From contig JAEZDR010000148.1 of assembly GCA_023433265.1 (NCBI GenBank), forward strand, positions 1 through 23,722: a stretch of 23,722 bases of DNA, read 5' to 3'. Below the pieces are notes generated by a model. That model searched no databases and had not been told where the DNA came from. It saw nothing but the letters and a program-made list of their open reading frames with translations. Both the position numbers and the translations under genes were made by a program. Shown here piece by piece: positions 1-8,572 of the stretch (position 1 is its first letter; each line of letters begins with the position of its first letter). The DNA is from Bacteroidota bacterium. Its GTDB lineage: Bacteria; Bacteroidota; Bacteroidia; Chitinophagales; Chitinophagaceae.

Positions 1-604
1 GTTTGGCAACCCTCCACCTTCCGAAGCACAGAAGGTGAAAGCATATACACTCGAACTTTCCGCCTTACTTACATTTTTTAATGTGCACCAAAAGCCCAAA
101 TATCTCAAGGACTTGCAGCTAAGCGAAACTGAGTTCAATGGTATGAAGGTACTTGATGTAGGGGCAGGCCCGTTTCCCAATGCCCTTTGTTTTAAAGATT
201 GCGATATCTATAGCCTTGATCCACTTATGGATCAGTACGTATCGGCCGGCTATCCGCTACATTGCTACGACGCAAGAGCCAGGTTTGTTTGTTGCCTTGC
301 TGAGGCGATTCCTTTTGAAGACGGGTTTTTCGATGCAGTAGTTTCCGTTAATGCAATTGACCATGTTAACGACTTTGCAGAAACTGCGAAAGAACTTAAA
401 CGGGTGCTCAAACCAGGCGGAAGATTTAGAATGCATGTGCACTACCATCCTGAAACAAAAGCGGAGCCACTGGAATTAAACGATGCGGTTTTCCTTCAAC
501 ATTATTCTTGGGTCAAAGACCTCAAAAAGATTTCCGAATCCAAAACTAAAACCGGAACTGCCATAAACGATGACAGAGAATTGTTTGTAGTTTGGGGTAA
601 TTAA
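1..604 (+). CDS. Class I SAM-dependent methyltransferase (5' end cut by window edge)
   Basis: Probable SAM-dependent methyltransferase of the Methyltransf_11 type; the substrate cannot be told. The frame is open to the left edge, so the gene starts outside the window; the GTG at 35 is probably internal because coding-like sequence (FGNPPPSEAQK) precedes it. Visible motifs are the SAM-binding loop VLDVGAGPFPNA, an acidic turn (YSLDPLMD), the motif around AEAIPFEDGFFDAVVSVNAIDH, and the post-motif LKRVLKPGGRFRM. About 200 residues are visible, close to the family's usual 200-250. It ends TAA at 602-604, 48 nt before the next gene on the same strand. The fold is clear; the role is unknown, as usual for such proteins in polysaccharide or small-molecule clusters. 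Confidence 0.85.
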   Translation, partial: FGNPPPSEAQKVKAYTLELSALLTFFNVHQKPKYLKDLQLSETEFNGMKVLDVGAGPFPNALCFKDCDIYSLDPLMDQYVSAGYPLHCYDARARFVCCLAEAIPFEDGFFDAVVSVNAIDHVNDFAETAKELKRVLKPGGRFRMHVHYHPETKAEPLELNDAVFLQHYSWVKDLKKISESKTKTGTAINDDRELFVVWGN

Positions 605-652
605 TCGACCTTGCAGACTAGATCGTTGGTTTCTCATTTAAATCAAAGTTAT

Positions 653-3600
653 ATGAACAAAAAACTGCTGCTGCTGATCACCTTAGCCATGCTCGTAAAC
701 TTAGTGAGTGCGCAAAGGCTTCTAAATGCATTCTCTGTAGGAAATCCAAATGAGCAATTCGCACGGAGGGTTGTTCACGACCCACGTGGTAATGCTATCC
801 TCGTTGGTTCTTTCAAGGGTGCTGGCTTCGCGGTAAACCCGGCTAACAGTACCACAGTATTAAATAGTAACGGCGACTACGATGCATTCATTGCCAAGTA
901 TAACGTTCAAGGTCATTATATCAATGCTATAAGTTTCGGCGGTACTGAGAATGATCAAATTTACGCGGTGGCTACGGACGATACCGGCAATATATACGTT
1001 GCAGGGTTCTTTAGAGACACGGTTGATTTTGACCCGTCCCCCGCCACAGCAATCAGGATAAGCAACGGGGAGACTGGTGGTACTGACAACGGCTTTGGCG
1101 GAGATATATTCGTTGCAAAGTATAATTCTGAACTTCAGTTTGTTTGGGCTTTCGGCATCGGCAGCGACAAAATCTATGAGGACGCCACCTCTCTAACACT
1201 TGATAAAGCGGGCAATCTCATTATCGGAGGGGTTATGCATGGAACGAACATAGACTTTGATCCCTCATCAGGTTCAGCCTTACTATCTACACAAGGAACC
1301 ACAAATGCCTTTGTGGCAAAGTACACGCTTGATGGGCAGTATGTTTGGGCTCACCGCTTCGGTGGAACTACACAGAGCTGTGAAACAAGGGCTATAGCAG
1401 TAGATAATAATAACAATATCTACATAACCGGGCACTTTGATGGCACTATTGACCTGGATCCCGGAACGGGCTCAGCTACGGTTAATTCTGCTGGTTGCGC
1501 AGACGTTTTCTTTGTAAAACTTGATGCTTCCGGTACCTACCTTAATTCGTTTAGAATCGGTGCTAGCAACTGCGATTACAGTAATAGTATAGCCCTGGAT
1601 CCCCTAACTAATGGTTTTTATATTTCAGGATACTACTTGAGCAGTACTCTAGATATGGACCCTTCTTCTACCTTTTCGACTATCAGTAACAGCGGCGGAG
1701 GATTTGATGGATTTGTTGCAAAGTACAGTACAACAGGAGTTTTACAATTTGCTAAGACCATGGGTAGCTCAGGAGGAGATGATGTTATTTACGATGTTGT
1801 ATCAGACCCAGGCGGATTTACGATCGGTGGTTATTTTAGAAATACTGTGATTTTTGGAACTACTCCTGCTGTAACTTCCTTAACCAGCAATGGAGGAATG
1901 GATGGCTTTGTGGCCCAATACAAACCTGATGGCTCTCTAATTTCAACTTTTAAAATTGGTGGCACATCTCATGATGCTGTATATGGGCTTGCGATGAGCA
2001 GAGAAGCAAATAATGGTAACGAAATCGCTGTAACAGGATACTTCCAAAGTTTGAATGTTGATTTTGATCCATTAAGCACTAAGTTATTCTTAAGTTCTAC
2101 CGGCCAAAAGGATGTTTTTCTTGCTCGTTACAGGGACCTTCACCTCATCAACAACGTAAAAGCTACAGTTTTCATTGATAACAACCTGAATGGACAATAC
2201 GATAACGGAGATGTACCGTTTAAAACTGCTTCTATTGAAGTAATCAATGGAGGTGATACAACTTCATATTCATCCAACACAGGAATTGTTTCGATACCTC
2301 TTGATTCAGGATCGCACCTCTTTACGCTTAAACCGTATACGAATTATTACAATTATACGCCGGCATCGCACACCAAAACCTTCATTGGATATGGCAGCAA
2401 TGATAGCATCTATTTCTCTTTGCAACCGGTAGGACCGATTAACGATCTTGTGATTTCACTAATTCCATTATCACCGGTTCGACCTGGTTTCAACGTTGAC
2501 TATAGGCTACTGTACGCTAATGTGGGCACTCTACCTATCATCAATGGTTCCATTCAAGTTATTAAAGACCCAAGGACAACATTTAATACCGCTAGTGTTG
2601 CGCCGTCCAGCCAATCGGGTGATACACTAACTTGGTCGCTTGCACCACTTTCTCCGCAAACTAATGGAGAGCTATTCCTTCAACTAAAAGCGGCCGCTCC
2701 ACCACAATTAAACTTAGGTGACGATCTAAAAACCCGGACTTATATCGATCCAATAGTCGGCGATATGACGCAGCAGAACAATGTCTCTATCATGGTGCAG
2801 GATGTTACTGGCTCTTATGACCCGAACGATAAGCGTGAAAGTCACGGTGGAACAATTACCGAATCACAGGTTACAGAAGGCGAATATCTCCAGTACACTA
2901 TACGTTTTCAAAACACAGGGAATGATACCGCTTTCAATATCACTATCAAAGACACTTTGAATGATTTACTAGATTGGAATTCGGTACAAATGGTAGCTTC
3001 AAGCCATTCTTACTACTTTAGAAAGCAGGAAAACAATCAACTTGTATGGGCCTTTGATAATATAAAACTCGTTGATAGCATAAAGAACGAACCTTTAAGT
3101 CATGGTTACATTGTTTTCAAAGTTAAAGCTGTTAGTGCTGCTTCCGTTGGCCAACTGATTCATAACAAAGCTTCCATTTACTTTGATTATAATTTACCAA
3201 TCGTTACGAACAACGAAACAACAGCAATTGTAAACAATCCTCTTCCCCTCAACCTCATAAGTTTTACAGCCAACAAAGCGAAGGATGGAAATGTCTTAGC
3301 GTGGTTTACGTCCAACGAATACAATACGCAAAGCTTTGAAATAGAAAAGAGCGCATCCGGTATAGAATACACCAAGTCAGGCGAGGTAAAAGCGAACGGT
3401 CTAAGTGGCGATAATAAGTACCAGTACCTGGATCTTAGTCCTTTTGCCAAAGTAACTTTTTACAGGCTAAAAATGCTTGACAAAGACGGCAAATATACCT
3501 ATAGTCCTGTACGGAAGGTTTCCAACGAAGATAACTTCATTGTAAGAGTCTTCCCTAACCCTTCGAAGTCCACGGTGACACTTAGTTTATTATCTGAAGA

Positions 3601-3784
3601 AAAAGGCCATGCTACGGCTAGCGTAGTGGCAATGGATGGCTCTGTGTTGTTAACTGAAAGATTTCTTGTTGAGGCCGGAAGTACAAACAAGACAATACTA
3701 CTCCACTCAATTCCTTCCGGTGTCTATTTTATTAGGATAGACATTGGTGGTGTTCAACATGGAATCAAGTTTCAAAAGCAATAA
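653..3784 (+). CDS. Secreted T9SS cargo protein with beta-propeller-like repeats and C-terminal sorting domain
   Basis: Large (1043 residues) exported protein, probably displayed on the cell surface or released by the type IX secretion system. I chose the ATG at 653 because it begins a clear signal peptide (MNKKLLLLITLAMLVNLVSA, cut before Q); an in-frame TTG at 611 would add 14 residues that spoil it. Residues ~25-490 carry about eight degenerate SBBP-like repeats of the pattern 'FDPSS...S.G..DAFVAKY...G.Y.WA..FGG', expected to form a beta-propeller. Residues ~500-595 resemble a Cna-B/SdrD-type beta sandwich (FIDNNLNGQYDNGD). Residues ~600-860 contain the Bacteroidota DUF11/DUF7619-like block (GSYDPNDK, FQNTGNDTAFNI). 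A fibronectin-like stretch follows (LPLNLISFTA...YRLKMLDKDG). The last ~80 residues form the type A sorting domain (VFPNPSKSTVTLSL ... SGVYFIRI). No enzyme motif is visible, so adhesion or binding is a guess. Confidence 0.92.
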   Translation: MNKKLLLLITLAMLVNLVSAQRLLNAFSVGNPNEQFARRVVHDPRGNAILVGSFKGAGFAVNPANSTTVLNSNGDYDAFIAKYNVQGHYINAISFGGTENDQIYAVATDDTGNIYVAGFFRDTVDFDPSPATAIRISNGETGGTDNGFGGDIFVAKYNSELQFVWAFGIGSDKIYEDATSLTLDKAGNLIIGGVMHGTNIDFDPSSGSALLSTQGTTNAFVAKYTLDGQYVWAHRFGGTTQSCETRAIAVDNNNNIYITGHFDGTIDLDPGTGSATVNSAGCADVFFVKLDASGTYLNSFRIGASNCDYSNSIALDPLTNGFYISGYYLSSTLDMDPSSTFSTISNSGGGFDGFVAKYSTTGVLQFAKTMGSSGGDDVIYDVVSDPGGFTIGGYFRNTVIFGTTPAVTSLTSNGGMDGFVAQYKPDGSLISTFKIGGTSHDAVYGLAMSREANNGNEIAVTGYFQSLNVDFDPLSTKLFLSSTGQKDVFLARYRDLHLINNVKATVFIDNNLNGQYDNGDVPFKTASIEVINGGDTTSYSSNTGIVSIPLDSGSHLFTLKPYTNYYNYTPASHTKTFIGYGSNDSIYFSLQPVGPINDLVISLIPLSPVRPGFNVDYRLLYANVGTLPIINGSIQVIKDPRTTFNTASVAPSSQSGDTLTWSLAPLSPQTNGELFLQLKAAAPPQLNLGDDLKTRTYIDPIVGDMTQQNNVSIMVQDVTGSYDPNDKRESHGGTITESQVTEGEYLQYTIRFQNTGNDTAFNITIKDTLNDLLDWNSVQMVASSHSYYFRKQENNQLVWAFDNIKLVDSIKNEPLSHGYIVFKVKAVSAASVGQLIHNKASIYFDYNLPIVTNNETTAIVNNPLPLNLISFTANKAKDGNVLAWFTSNEYNTQSFEIEKSASGIEYTKSGEVKANGLSGDNKYQYLDLSPFAKVTFYRLKMLDKDGKYTYSPVRKVSNEDNFIVRVFPNPSKSTVTLSLLSEEKGHATASVVAMDGSVLLTERFLVEAGSTNKTILLHSIPSGVYFIRIDIGGVQHGIKFQKQ

Positions 3785-3797
3785 ATCATCTAATAAG

Positions 3798-3824
3798 AAG
3801 GCGGCTTAGTGCCGCCTTTTGCTT
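3798..3824 (+). terminator. Rho-independent terminator of the T9SS protein gene
   Basis: Perfect 8-bp stem AAGGCGGC / GCCGCCTT around a 5-nt loop, followed by TTTGCTTT, starting 13 nt after the stop codon. Confidence 0.85.
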
Positions 3825-3855
3825 TAGCTTCACAGCAAAGCCCCCCTTTCAACAC

Positions 3856-3885
3856 GAAAACCGCCCTACAGCGGTTTTCTTCTTA
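3856..3885. terminator. Second, probably bidirectional terminator
   Basis: Perfect 9-bp stem GAAAACCGC / GCGGTTTTC with a 6-nt loop. It has T-rich sequence on the plus side. Read on the minus strand it also ends in a T-run, so it can terminate the beta-barrel gene that stops at 3928 as well as read-through from the left. Confidence 0.8.
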
Positions 3886-3927
3886 TTTGCGCACAAGGGC
3901 GCATTATCTTGGTTTTTCTATTATCAG

Positions 3928-4410
3928 TTATTGCAGGTGTATCTGGAAACCAGCCCCCAGCGCAAACACACCTTTCATGTCCCCGATCTTCGAGTACATG
4001 CTGGTAACTTCAAGTGCCACCGAACTGTTTAGAAAGTGCGCATAGCCTAAGCCACCACCCCATCCAAACTTTGTATCCAGCCCGTCGCCACCGCCAATCA
4101 ACATCTGCCCCTGTAAAAAGAACTTACCATCGCCTGCACCAAAGTAAGGCCTTACAAACGGCCCTACCGCCCATGTAGACGAAGTTCCTGTAGCCGACCT
4201 GTAAGAAAAGGCCGCACCTAAGGCTATATTACGTAAGATGAAAGTACCCAGTTGCGGGTTAAACATGAATACGTTTTGCGCATCTGAAGTCTGGAAACTA
4301 ACGTTACCGCCCAGCAATAAGGTACCGCGGTCGGTTTGTGCTTTCGCAGCGCTGCCCATCACCAGGCATGCTGCTACACAACATGCCATGATCCTTCGTG
4401 TCTTCTTCAT
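3928..4410 (-). CDS. Small outer-membrane beta-barrel protein
   Basis: 160-residue exported protein with a signal peptide (KKTRRIMACCVAACLVMGSA, cut near AKAQ at residue ~25). The rest is short alternating beta strands rich in Gly, Phe and aromatic ends (GTLLLGGNVSFQ, GAAFSYRS, WAVGPFVRPYFG, GGGLGYAHFL, FALGAGFQIHLQ), typical of the OmpX/OmpW-like 'outer membrane protein beta-barrel' group. It ends in an aromatic/aliphatic strand as barrel proteins usually do. It is a single-gene unit: the terminator at 3856-3885 lies just downstream and no neighbour shares its direction closely. Its cargo or function cannot be inferred; eight-stranded barrels of this size may act in adhesion, membrane stability or small-solute passage. 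Confidence 0.85.
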   Translation of the reverse strand: MKKTRRIMACCVAACLVMGSAAKAQTDRGTLLLGGNVSFQTSDAQNVFMFNPQLGTFILRNIALGAAFSYRSATGTSSTWAVGPFVRPYFGAGDGKFFLQGQMLIGGGDGLDTKFGWGGGLGYAHFLNSSVALEVTSMYSKIGDMKGVFALGAGFQIHLQ

Positions 4411-4528
4411 ACGGTGAAGTTCTCACCTATACCAGTGACAGAGCGCAGTTGTGGAAAAATGCAGCAGCCTCTCTAAAGTTATCCACCGCCGAAATAGGCG
4501 CCAGGTACCTCATTAGTAAAGCGGTAAA

Positions 4529-4663
4529 TTATTTACTTACAAATCGCTTCAACCGCTTAAACTCTTTCGTTTGGGGGGATTCAAATAAGCTCAGCAAAAA
4601 TTCAACGATACGCTGCAGCAGGGGCTCTCTTTCGCCCATGCTACCGTTAGGGTTGTGGTTCAT
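4529..4663 (-). CDS. Candidate 44-residue hypothetical protein
   Basis: A short ORF, ATG at 4663-4661 and TAA at 4531-4529, in a 370-bp stretch (4411-4780) that otherwise has no gene. The peptide begins MNHNPNGSMGERE and continues with an amphipathic, Leu/Phe-rich helix (LLQRIVEFLLSLFESPQ) and a basic tail (KEFKRLKRFVSK). No cysteines and no family recognised. The ordered pattern of helix then basic tail looks more protein-like than random translation, but length alone is weak evidence. The plus-strand ORF over the same bases (4398-4706) has no such pattern. Confidence 0.42.
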   Translation of the reverse strand: MNHNPNGSMGEREPLLQRIVEFLLSLFESPQTKEFKRLKRFVSK

Positions 4664-4768
4664 AGCATTTGGGTTTTACAACTATTCAAAAACTTGGTTA
4701 CTGTAAAAACAGCAATACGCAAGCCTAATTGCAAACACAGAGCTCGCTTCAGCTAATTTTAAGCGGCT

Positions 4769-4784
4769 TTAAAGCTAGCTTTAA
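4769..4784. repeat. 16-bp perfect palindrome at the exonuclease stop codon
   Basis: TTAAAGCTAGCTTTAA reads the same on both strands and includes the stop codon of the minus-strand exonuclease gene. It has no loop and no T-run, so it is a poor intrinsic terminator; it may be a chance palindrome or a dimeric protein site. Confidence 0.5.
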
Positions 4785-5518
4785 CATACAACGGTAATAT
4801 GCGCTTCCGGGAGGGCGCCAAGTTGCTGAAACTTCCTCAATACATTAGCCACTACCACTACGTCACGCTGGCAATATTCAACTATCTTCTGAATGTTTTC
4901 GCGGTAATAATATTCGTCCTGCACCTTGCTTCCATCCATATCCGTCTTTGATGTGGGCACTCCAAGTACGTGCGCCAGCAGGTCGAGCGAGATATAGTTT
5001 TTATAGTCTCCAAACTTCCACCACTGCAGGGTATCCACCATCTTCACATCCCAGGGCTTAGCGGCATGTAACTGTAAAAATTCCGGCAGGGGTATGTTAT
5101 TAATTATCATGCGCCGGCAGATGTAAGGAATATCGAATTCCCTTATGTTATGACCCGCAAACTGGAAACACTGGTTGTGCTGGAAGAATTTCACCGACGC
5201 CGCCTTAAACTGTTCCAGCACATGCTTTTCATCATCACCAAAGAAGCTTTTAATACGTAAGGCCTGCTCCCCATTGTTATCATTATAAAAATAAGCAGTG
5301 GAAATACATATAATTTTGCCAAACTCAGCCAGTATGCCTGCCCTCATTTTCCAGCTATCTTCAAGGCTTATTGTTTCTGGCACAGTTTTGGAAATTTTGT
5401 CGCTCCAGAGCCGTTGCCACAACGGATTAAGCTCAGAAAACGTAGCCACTTGAGGAACAGTTTCAACATCTAACAAAAAAAGATCAGTAAGTGCCGGACT
5501 GTTTAAAGCATGCATCAT
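4781..5518 (-). CDS. Predicted 3'-5' exonuclease, PolB-like DEDDy family
   Basis: 245-residue stand-alone exonuclease related to the proofreading domain of family B DNA polymerases (DNA_pol_B_exo2 type). It should remove nucleotides from 3' ends of DNA in the cytoplasm. All three motifs are present: Exo I FLLDVETVP with D17 and E19; Exo II AGHNIREFDIPYI with D129; Exo III YCQRDVVVV with Y215 and D219, spaced YxxxD as in DEDDy enzymes. Length fits the family and there is no polymerase domain. The start is MMHAL; codon 1 or 2 could be used. It diverges from the coiled-coil gene at 5547 with only 28 bp between the two starts, so their promoters must overlap each other's coding sequence or be shared. 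Its in vivo substrate is unknown; repair is a reasonable guess. Confidence 0.9.
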   Translation of the reverse strand: MMHALNSPALTDLFLLDVETVPQVATFSELNPLWQRLWSDKISKTVPETISLEDSWKMRAGILAEFGKIICISTAYFYNDNNGEQALRIKSFFGDDEKHVLEQFKAASVKFFQHNQCFQFAGHNIREFDIPYICRRMIINNIPLPEFLQLHAAKPWDVKMVDTLQWWKFGDYKNYISLDLLAHVLGVPTSKTDMDGSKVQDEYYYRENIQKIVEYCQRDVVVVANVLRKFQQLGALPEAHITVVC

Positions 5519-5546
5519 AAACTTTAACTTTAAAATCCCTGGAACT

Positions 5547-6542
5547 ATGAGTTACAGCAGTGAGTCTTCTACATCAACCTCAAACTCTCCATTACCCGAT
5601 CAGCCACACAGGACTGGTGCCGATAAAAGAAAGCTTTTTCTTACTATCCTTACCATAGCACTTCTTGGAACCTGGGGATTCATTATCTACGATAAAAGTA
5701 GAACGAACCAGGAATATGAACAATTACAAGCCCAATATACAAACGTTGACTCTGCACGCTCGGCCCTTGTAATAGAATTTGAAGATGCCAGGAGAAGAAT
5801 GGATTCCCTTGTTGGCTCCAACACCGAGCTTACCGGCGAACTAGCCGAGCGCCAGGGTGAAATAAACAGGTTGAAAGACCAGGTAGCTGTGGTACTGAAA
5901 CAAAAGAACGTTGACGCTAAAAAAGCGCGCAGCCTTATCAATCAACTAAAGGCACAGGTAAACGACCTGATGGCGGAGGTAGAAAGACTGCGGGACGAAA
6001 ACCAGGTACTTACTGCAGCTAACCAGCATCTCACAGCCGAAAGGGATTCTTTGAATGCTTACAAGCAATCACTCGAATCCAATCTAAATACTACCAGGGG
6101 CGAGAAAGCCCACCTGGAAGAAGTAGGCTCTACCTTCAACGTATCCAACATCAACATCGCAGCCATCAACGTAAAGAACAGCGGCAAAGAAGTTACCACC
6201 TCATCTGCAAAACGGGCAGATGCACTAAGAATCTCTTTTGTAATAGATGAGAACAGGATTGCATCAACAGGAACAAAGGAAATCTATGTTACCATCATCG
6301 ACCCTTCAGGCAACCCTGTTTCTGTACCACAAACCAGCGGTACTTTCAAGAGCCGTGAGGAAGGCGAAAAGGTATATACGAGCAAAGTGATGGTGAACTA
6401 CGAGAAAGGAAAGCGTACACCGGTAAGCTTCGACTGGAAGCAGGATGGACGCTACCAGACCGGCGACTACAAGATTCAGATCTACCATAACGGCTATAAA
6501 ATTGGTGAAGCAGTAAAAGCACTTAAGAAAACTTTTCTCTAG
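5547..6542 (+). CDS. Membrane-anchored coiled-coil protein of unknown function
   Basis: 331 residues. A Ser/Thr-rich cytoplasmic N-terminus (1-28) is followed by one transmembrane helix (about 29-48, KLFLTILTIALLGTWGFIIY), then a long heptad-rich coiled coil (about 53-192, with runs such as LINQLKAQVNDLMAEVERL), then a beta-rich C-terminal domain (about 200-331) containing ISFVIDENRIASTGTKEIYV and GDYKIQIYHNGYKIGE. The positively charged DKRK before the helix suggests that the coiled coil and C-terminal domain face the periplasm. No catalytic motif is seen. The C-terminal domain reads like a carbohydrate-binding or immunoglobulin-like fold, but I cannot name it. A terminator follows at 6569-6600, so it is probably transcribed alone. 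A structural or scaffolding role in the envelope is inference. Confidence 0.85.
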   Translation: MSYSSESSTSTSNSPLPDQPHRTGADKRKLFLTILTIALLGTWGFIIYDKSRTNQEYEQLQAQYTNVDSARSALVIEFEDARRRMDSLVGSNTELTGELAERQGEINRLKDQVAVVLKQKNVDAKKARSLINQLKAQVNDLMAEVERLRDENQVLTAANQHLTAERDSLNAYKQSLESNLNTTRGEKAHLEEVGSTFNVSNINIAAINVKNSGKEVTTSSAKRADALRISFVIDENRIASTGTKEIYVTIIDPSGNPVSVPQTSGTFKSREEGEKVYTSKVMVNYEKGKRTPVSFDWKQDGRYQTGDYKIQIYHNGYKIGEAVKALKKTFL

Positions 6543-6568
6543 CAACGTAACTTCGCCTCATCGCACAC

Positions 6569-6600
6569 AAAGCCTTGCAATTGCAGGGCTTTTGTTTTGT
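6569..6600 (+). terminator. Rho-independent terminator after the coiled-coil gene
   Basis: Stem AAAGCCTTGC / GCAGGGCTTT (one G-T pair) with a 4-nt AATT loop, then TTTGTTTTGT. Confidence 0.8.
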
Positions 6601-6635
6601 TCGTTATATGCTAACTTCAACGCCAATTTCATACT

Positions 6636-8561
6636 ATGAAGAAGTTGCTCGTATTATTGATGCTTCCGGTGTTGTGTTCTGCACAGGATACCCTAAAGCC
6701 TACATCTAATTTAATCGTCAAAGGCATTCCTCCTATCCCCTTTTCCATAGCTGAAGACCTACAGCGCTACCTGGAGTTTAGAAGCGCTTCGTTTAGCGCA
6801 TGGCACCCAATAAAGAATGAAATGATGGTAAGTACACGTTTTGGCAATGTGCCTCAACTGCACCAGGTAAAAACTCCTTTAGGTATGCGCAGGCAACTTA
6901 CTTTCTTCAACGAACCTATCAGCAATGCAGTATACCAACCTGTAACAGCGTCCTATTTCCTGTTTACCAAAGACATTGGCGGTAATGAGTTCGCACAGAT
7001 TTATAGGTATGACATGAACAACGGAAAAACGACATTACTTACGGATGGCAAGAGATCACAAAACGGGGGAATCCGCTTTAGTAACGACGGCAAGTGGATA
7101 GTTTACGCTTCTACCAAACGCAATGGCGCAGACCGCGACTTCTACCGCATGGATCCTATGGCGCCTTCAAGTGATAAATTGCTTGTTCAAAATGATGGAG
7201 GTGGCTGGGCTATTGCCGATGTGTCGCCCGATAACAAGCAGTTGTTAGTAACACAATACATCTCTGCAAACCAATCCCATTACTGGCTGGTGGACGTTGC
7301 CACCGGTGTTAAAAGGCCATTAACGCCACAGGACGAGAAACAGGTTGCTTATGGCGAAGCTAAGTTTAGCAGGGACGGCAAGGGTATTTACTTCGTAACA
7401 GATAAAAACAATGAGTTTGCCCGGCTAACTTACATGGATCTATCCACAAAAAAGAGCCGGATACTAAGCACAGGCATCAATTGGGGTGTGGTTAATATAG
7501 AGCTTTCAAAAGATGGCAGGCAACTGGCCTTTCTTACCAATGAAGCAGGTGAGTCTAAGCTATATATTTTGAACACGGCAGATGATAAATACCGGCAATT
7601 ATCAAAGTTGCCTCTTGGTGTATATGGTGCTCTCAGCTTTCATAATAACAGCAGGGACCTTGCCATTACTATAAACAACGCAAAATCCCCAACGGATATT
7701 TTCGTCCTAAATCTTGTCAGCAACAATATAACACAATGGACAAGCAGCGAAATGGGCGGCCTCAACGCAAACGAACTAAACTATCCTGAACTGGTTAAAT
7801 GGAAGAGCTTCGACGGTAAGGAAATCAGTGGCTTCTATTATAAACCCAATAAGAGTTTCACCGGCAAGCGACCCGTGCTGATAAGCATTCATGGCGGGCC
7901 GGAGGGTCAGTCAACACCGGTATTCCAGGGTGCAAATAATTACTACCTAAACGAACTGGGCGTGGCAATCATCTACCCGAACGTACGGGGGTCTTCCGGC
8001 TACGGAAAAACATTTCTTGCAGCAGACAATGGCTATAAGCGCGAAGAAAGCGTGAAAGACATCGGAGCCTTGCTGGATTGGATCGCCTTGCAGCCCGAAC
8101 TGGATAAGGACCGCATCATGGTAACTGGTGGAAGTTACGGAGGCTACATGACCCTTGCAGTTGCCACACACTACAACGACAGGATACGATGTGCTTTAGA
8201 CGTCGTGGGCATATCGCACTTCGGCACCTTCCTAAAGAATACGGAGAGCTATAGAAGAGACTTACGCCGGGTAGAATACGGTGATGAAAGGGATGCGGAT
8301 ATGAACAAGTTCTTCGAGGCCATTGCGCCTTTAAACAATGCGCATAAAATAACCAAACCCCTATTTATTGTCCAGGGTGGCAATGATCCGCGGGTACCAA
8401 GAACTGAAGCCGTACAAATGGCTGATAAGGTTGCAGCCAATGGTGGAGTTGTCTGGTACCTAGAAGCAATGGATGAGGGCCATGGTTTTAGAAAGAAAGG
8501 GAATGCTGATTTTCAGCGCTACGCAACCGTCTTGTTTATGCAGCAATATTTACTGAACTGA
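6636..8561 (+). CDS. Secreted S9 family prolyl oligopeptidase / dipeptidyl aminopeptidase
   Basis: 641-residue serine peptidase of the DPP-IV/acylaminoacyl-peptidase group, exported by a signal peptide (MKKLLVLLMLPVLCSA, cut before Q). Residues ~35-390 form a TolB/DPPIV_N-like propeller with repeated blade motifs (IRFSNDGKWIVYAST, AKFSRDGKGIYFVTD, IELSKDGRQLAFLTN). Residues ~400-641 are the alpha/beta-hydrolase domain. The catalytic triad is complete: S500 in GGSYGGY, D584 in GGNDPRVP and H616 in EGHGF; an oxyanion-loop region ISIHGGPEGQ precedes them. Such enzymes remove dipeptides or blocked residues from peptides in the periplasm; the exact specificity cannot be read. The sensor kinase gene begins 11 nt after its stop, so the two are probably co-transcribed and may share a peptide-related signal (inference). 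Confidence 0.93.
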   Translation: MKKLLVLLMLPVLCSAQDTLKPTSNLIVKGIPPIPFSIAEDLQRYLEFRSASFSAWHPIKNEMMVSTRFGNVPQLHQVKTPLGMRRQLTFFNEPISNAVYQPVTASYFLFTKDIGGNEFAQIYRYDMNNGKTTLLTDGKRSQNGGIRFSNDGKWIVYASTKRNGADRDFYRMDPMAPSSDKLLVQNDGGGWAIADVSPDNKQLLVTQYISANQSHYWLVDVATGVKRPLTPQDEKQVAYGEAKFSRDGKGIYFVTDKNNEFARLTYMDLSTKKSRILSTGINWGVVNIELSKDGRQLAFLTNEAGESKLYILNTADDKYRQLSKLPLGVYGALSFHNNSRDLAITINNAKSPTDIFVLNLVSNNITQWTSSEMGGLNANELNYPELVKWKSFDGKEISGFYYKPNKSFTGKRPVLISIHGGPEGQSTPVFQGANNYYLNELGVAIIYPNVRGSSGYGKTFLAADNGYKREESVKDIGALLDWIALQPELDKDRIMVTGGSYGGYMTLAVATHYNDRIRCALDVVGISHFGTFLKNTESYRRDLRRVEYGDERDADMNKFFEAIAPLNNAHKITKPLFIVQGGNDPRVPRTEAVQMADKVAANGGVVWYLEAMDEGHGFRKKGNADFQRYATVLFMQQYLLN

Positions 8562-8572
8562 GTACTTTGCCA

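Noticed and set aside
4398..4706. 102-residue plus-strand ORF
   Set aside because: It starts inside the beta-barrel gene's 5' end on the other strand and has no recognisable protein pattern.
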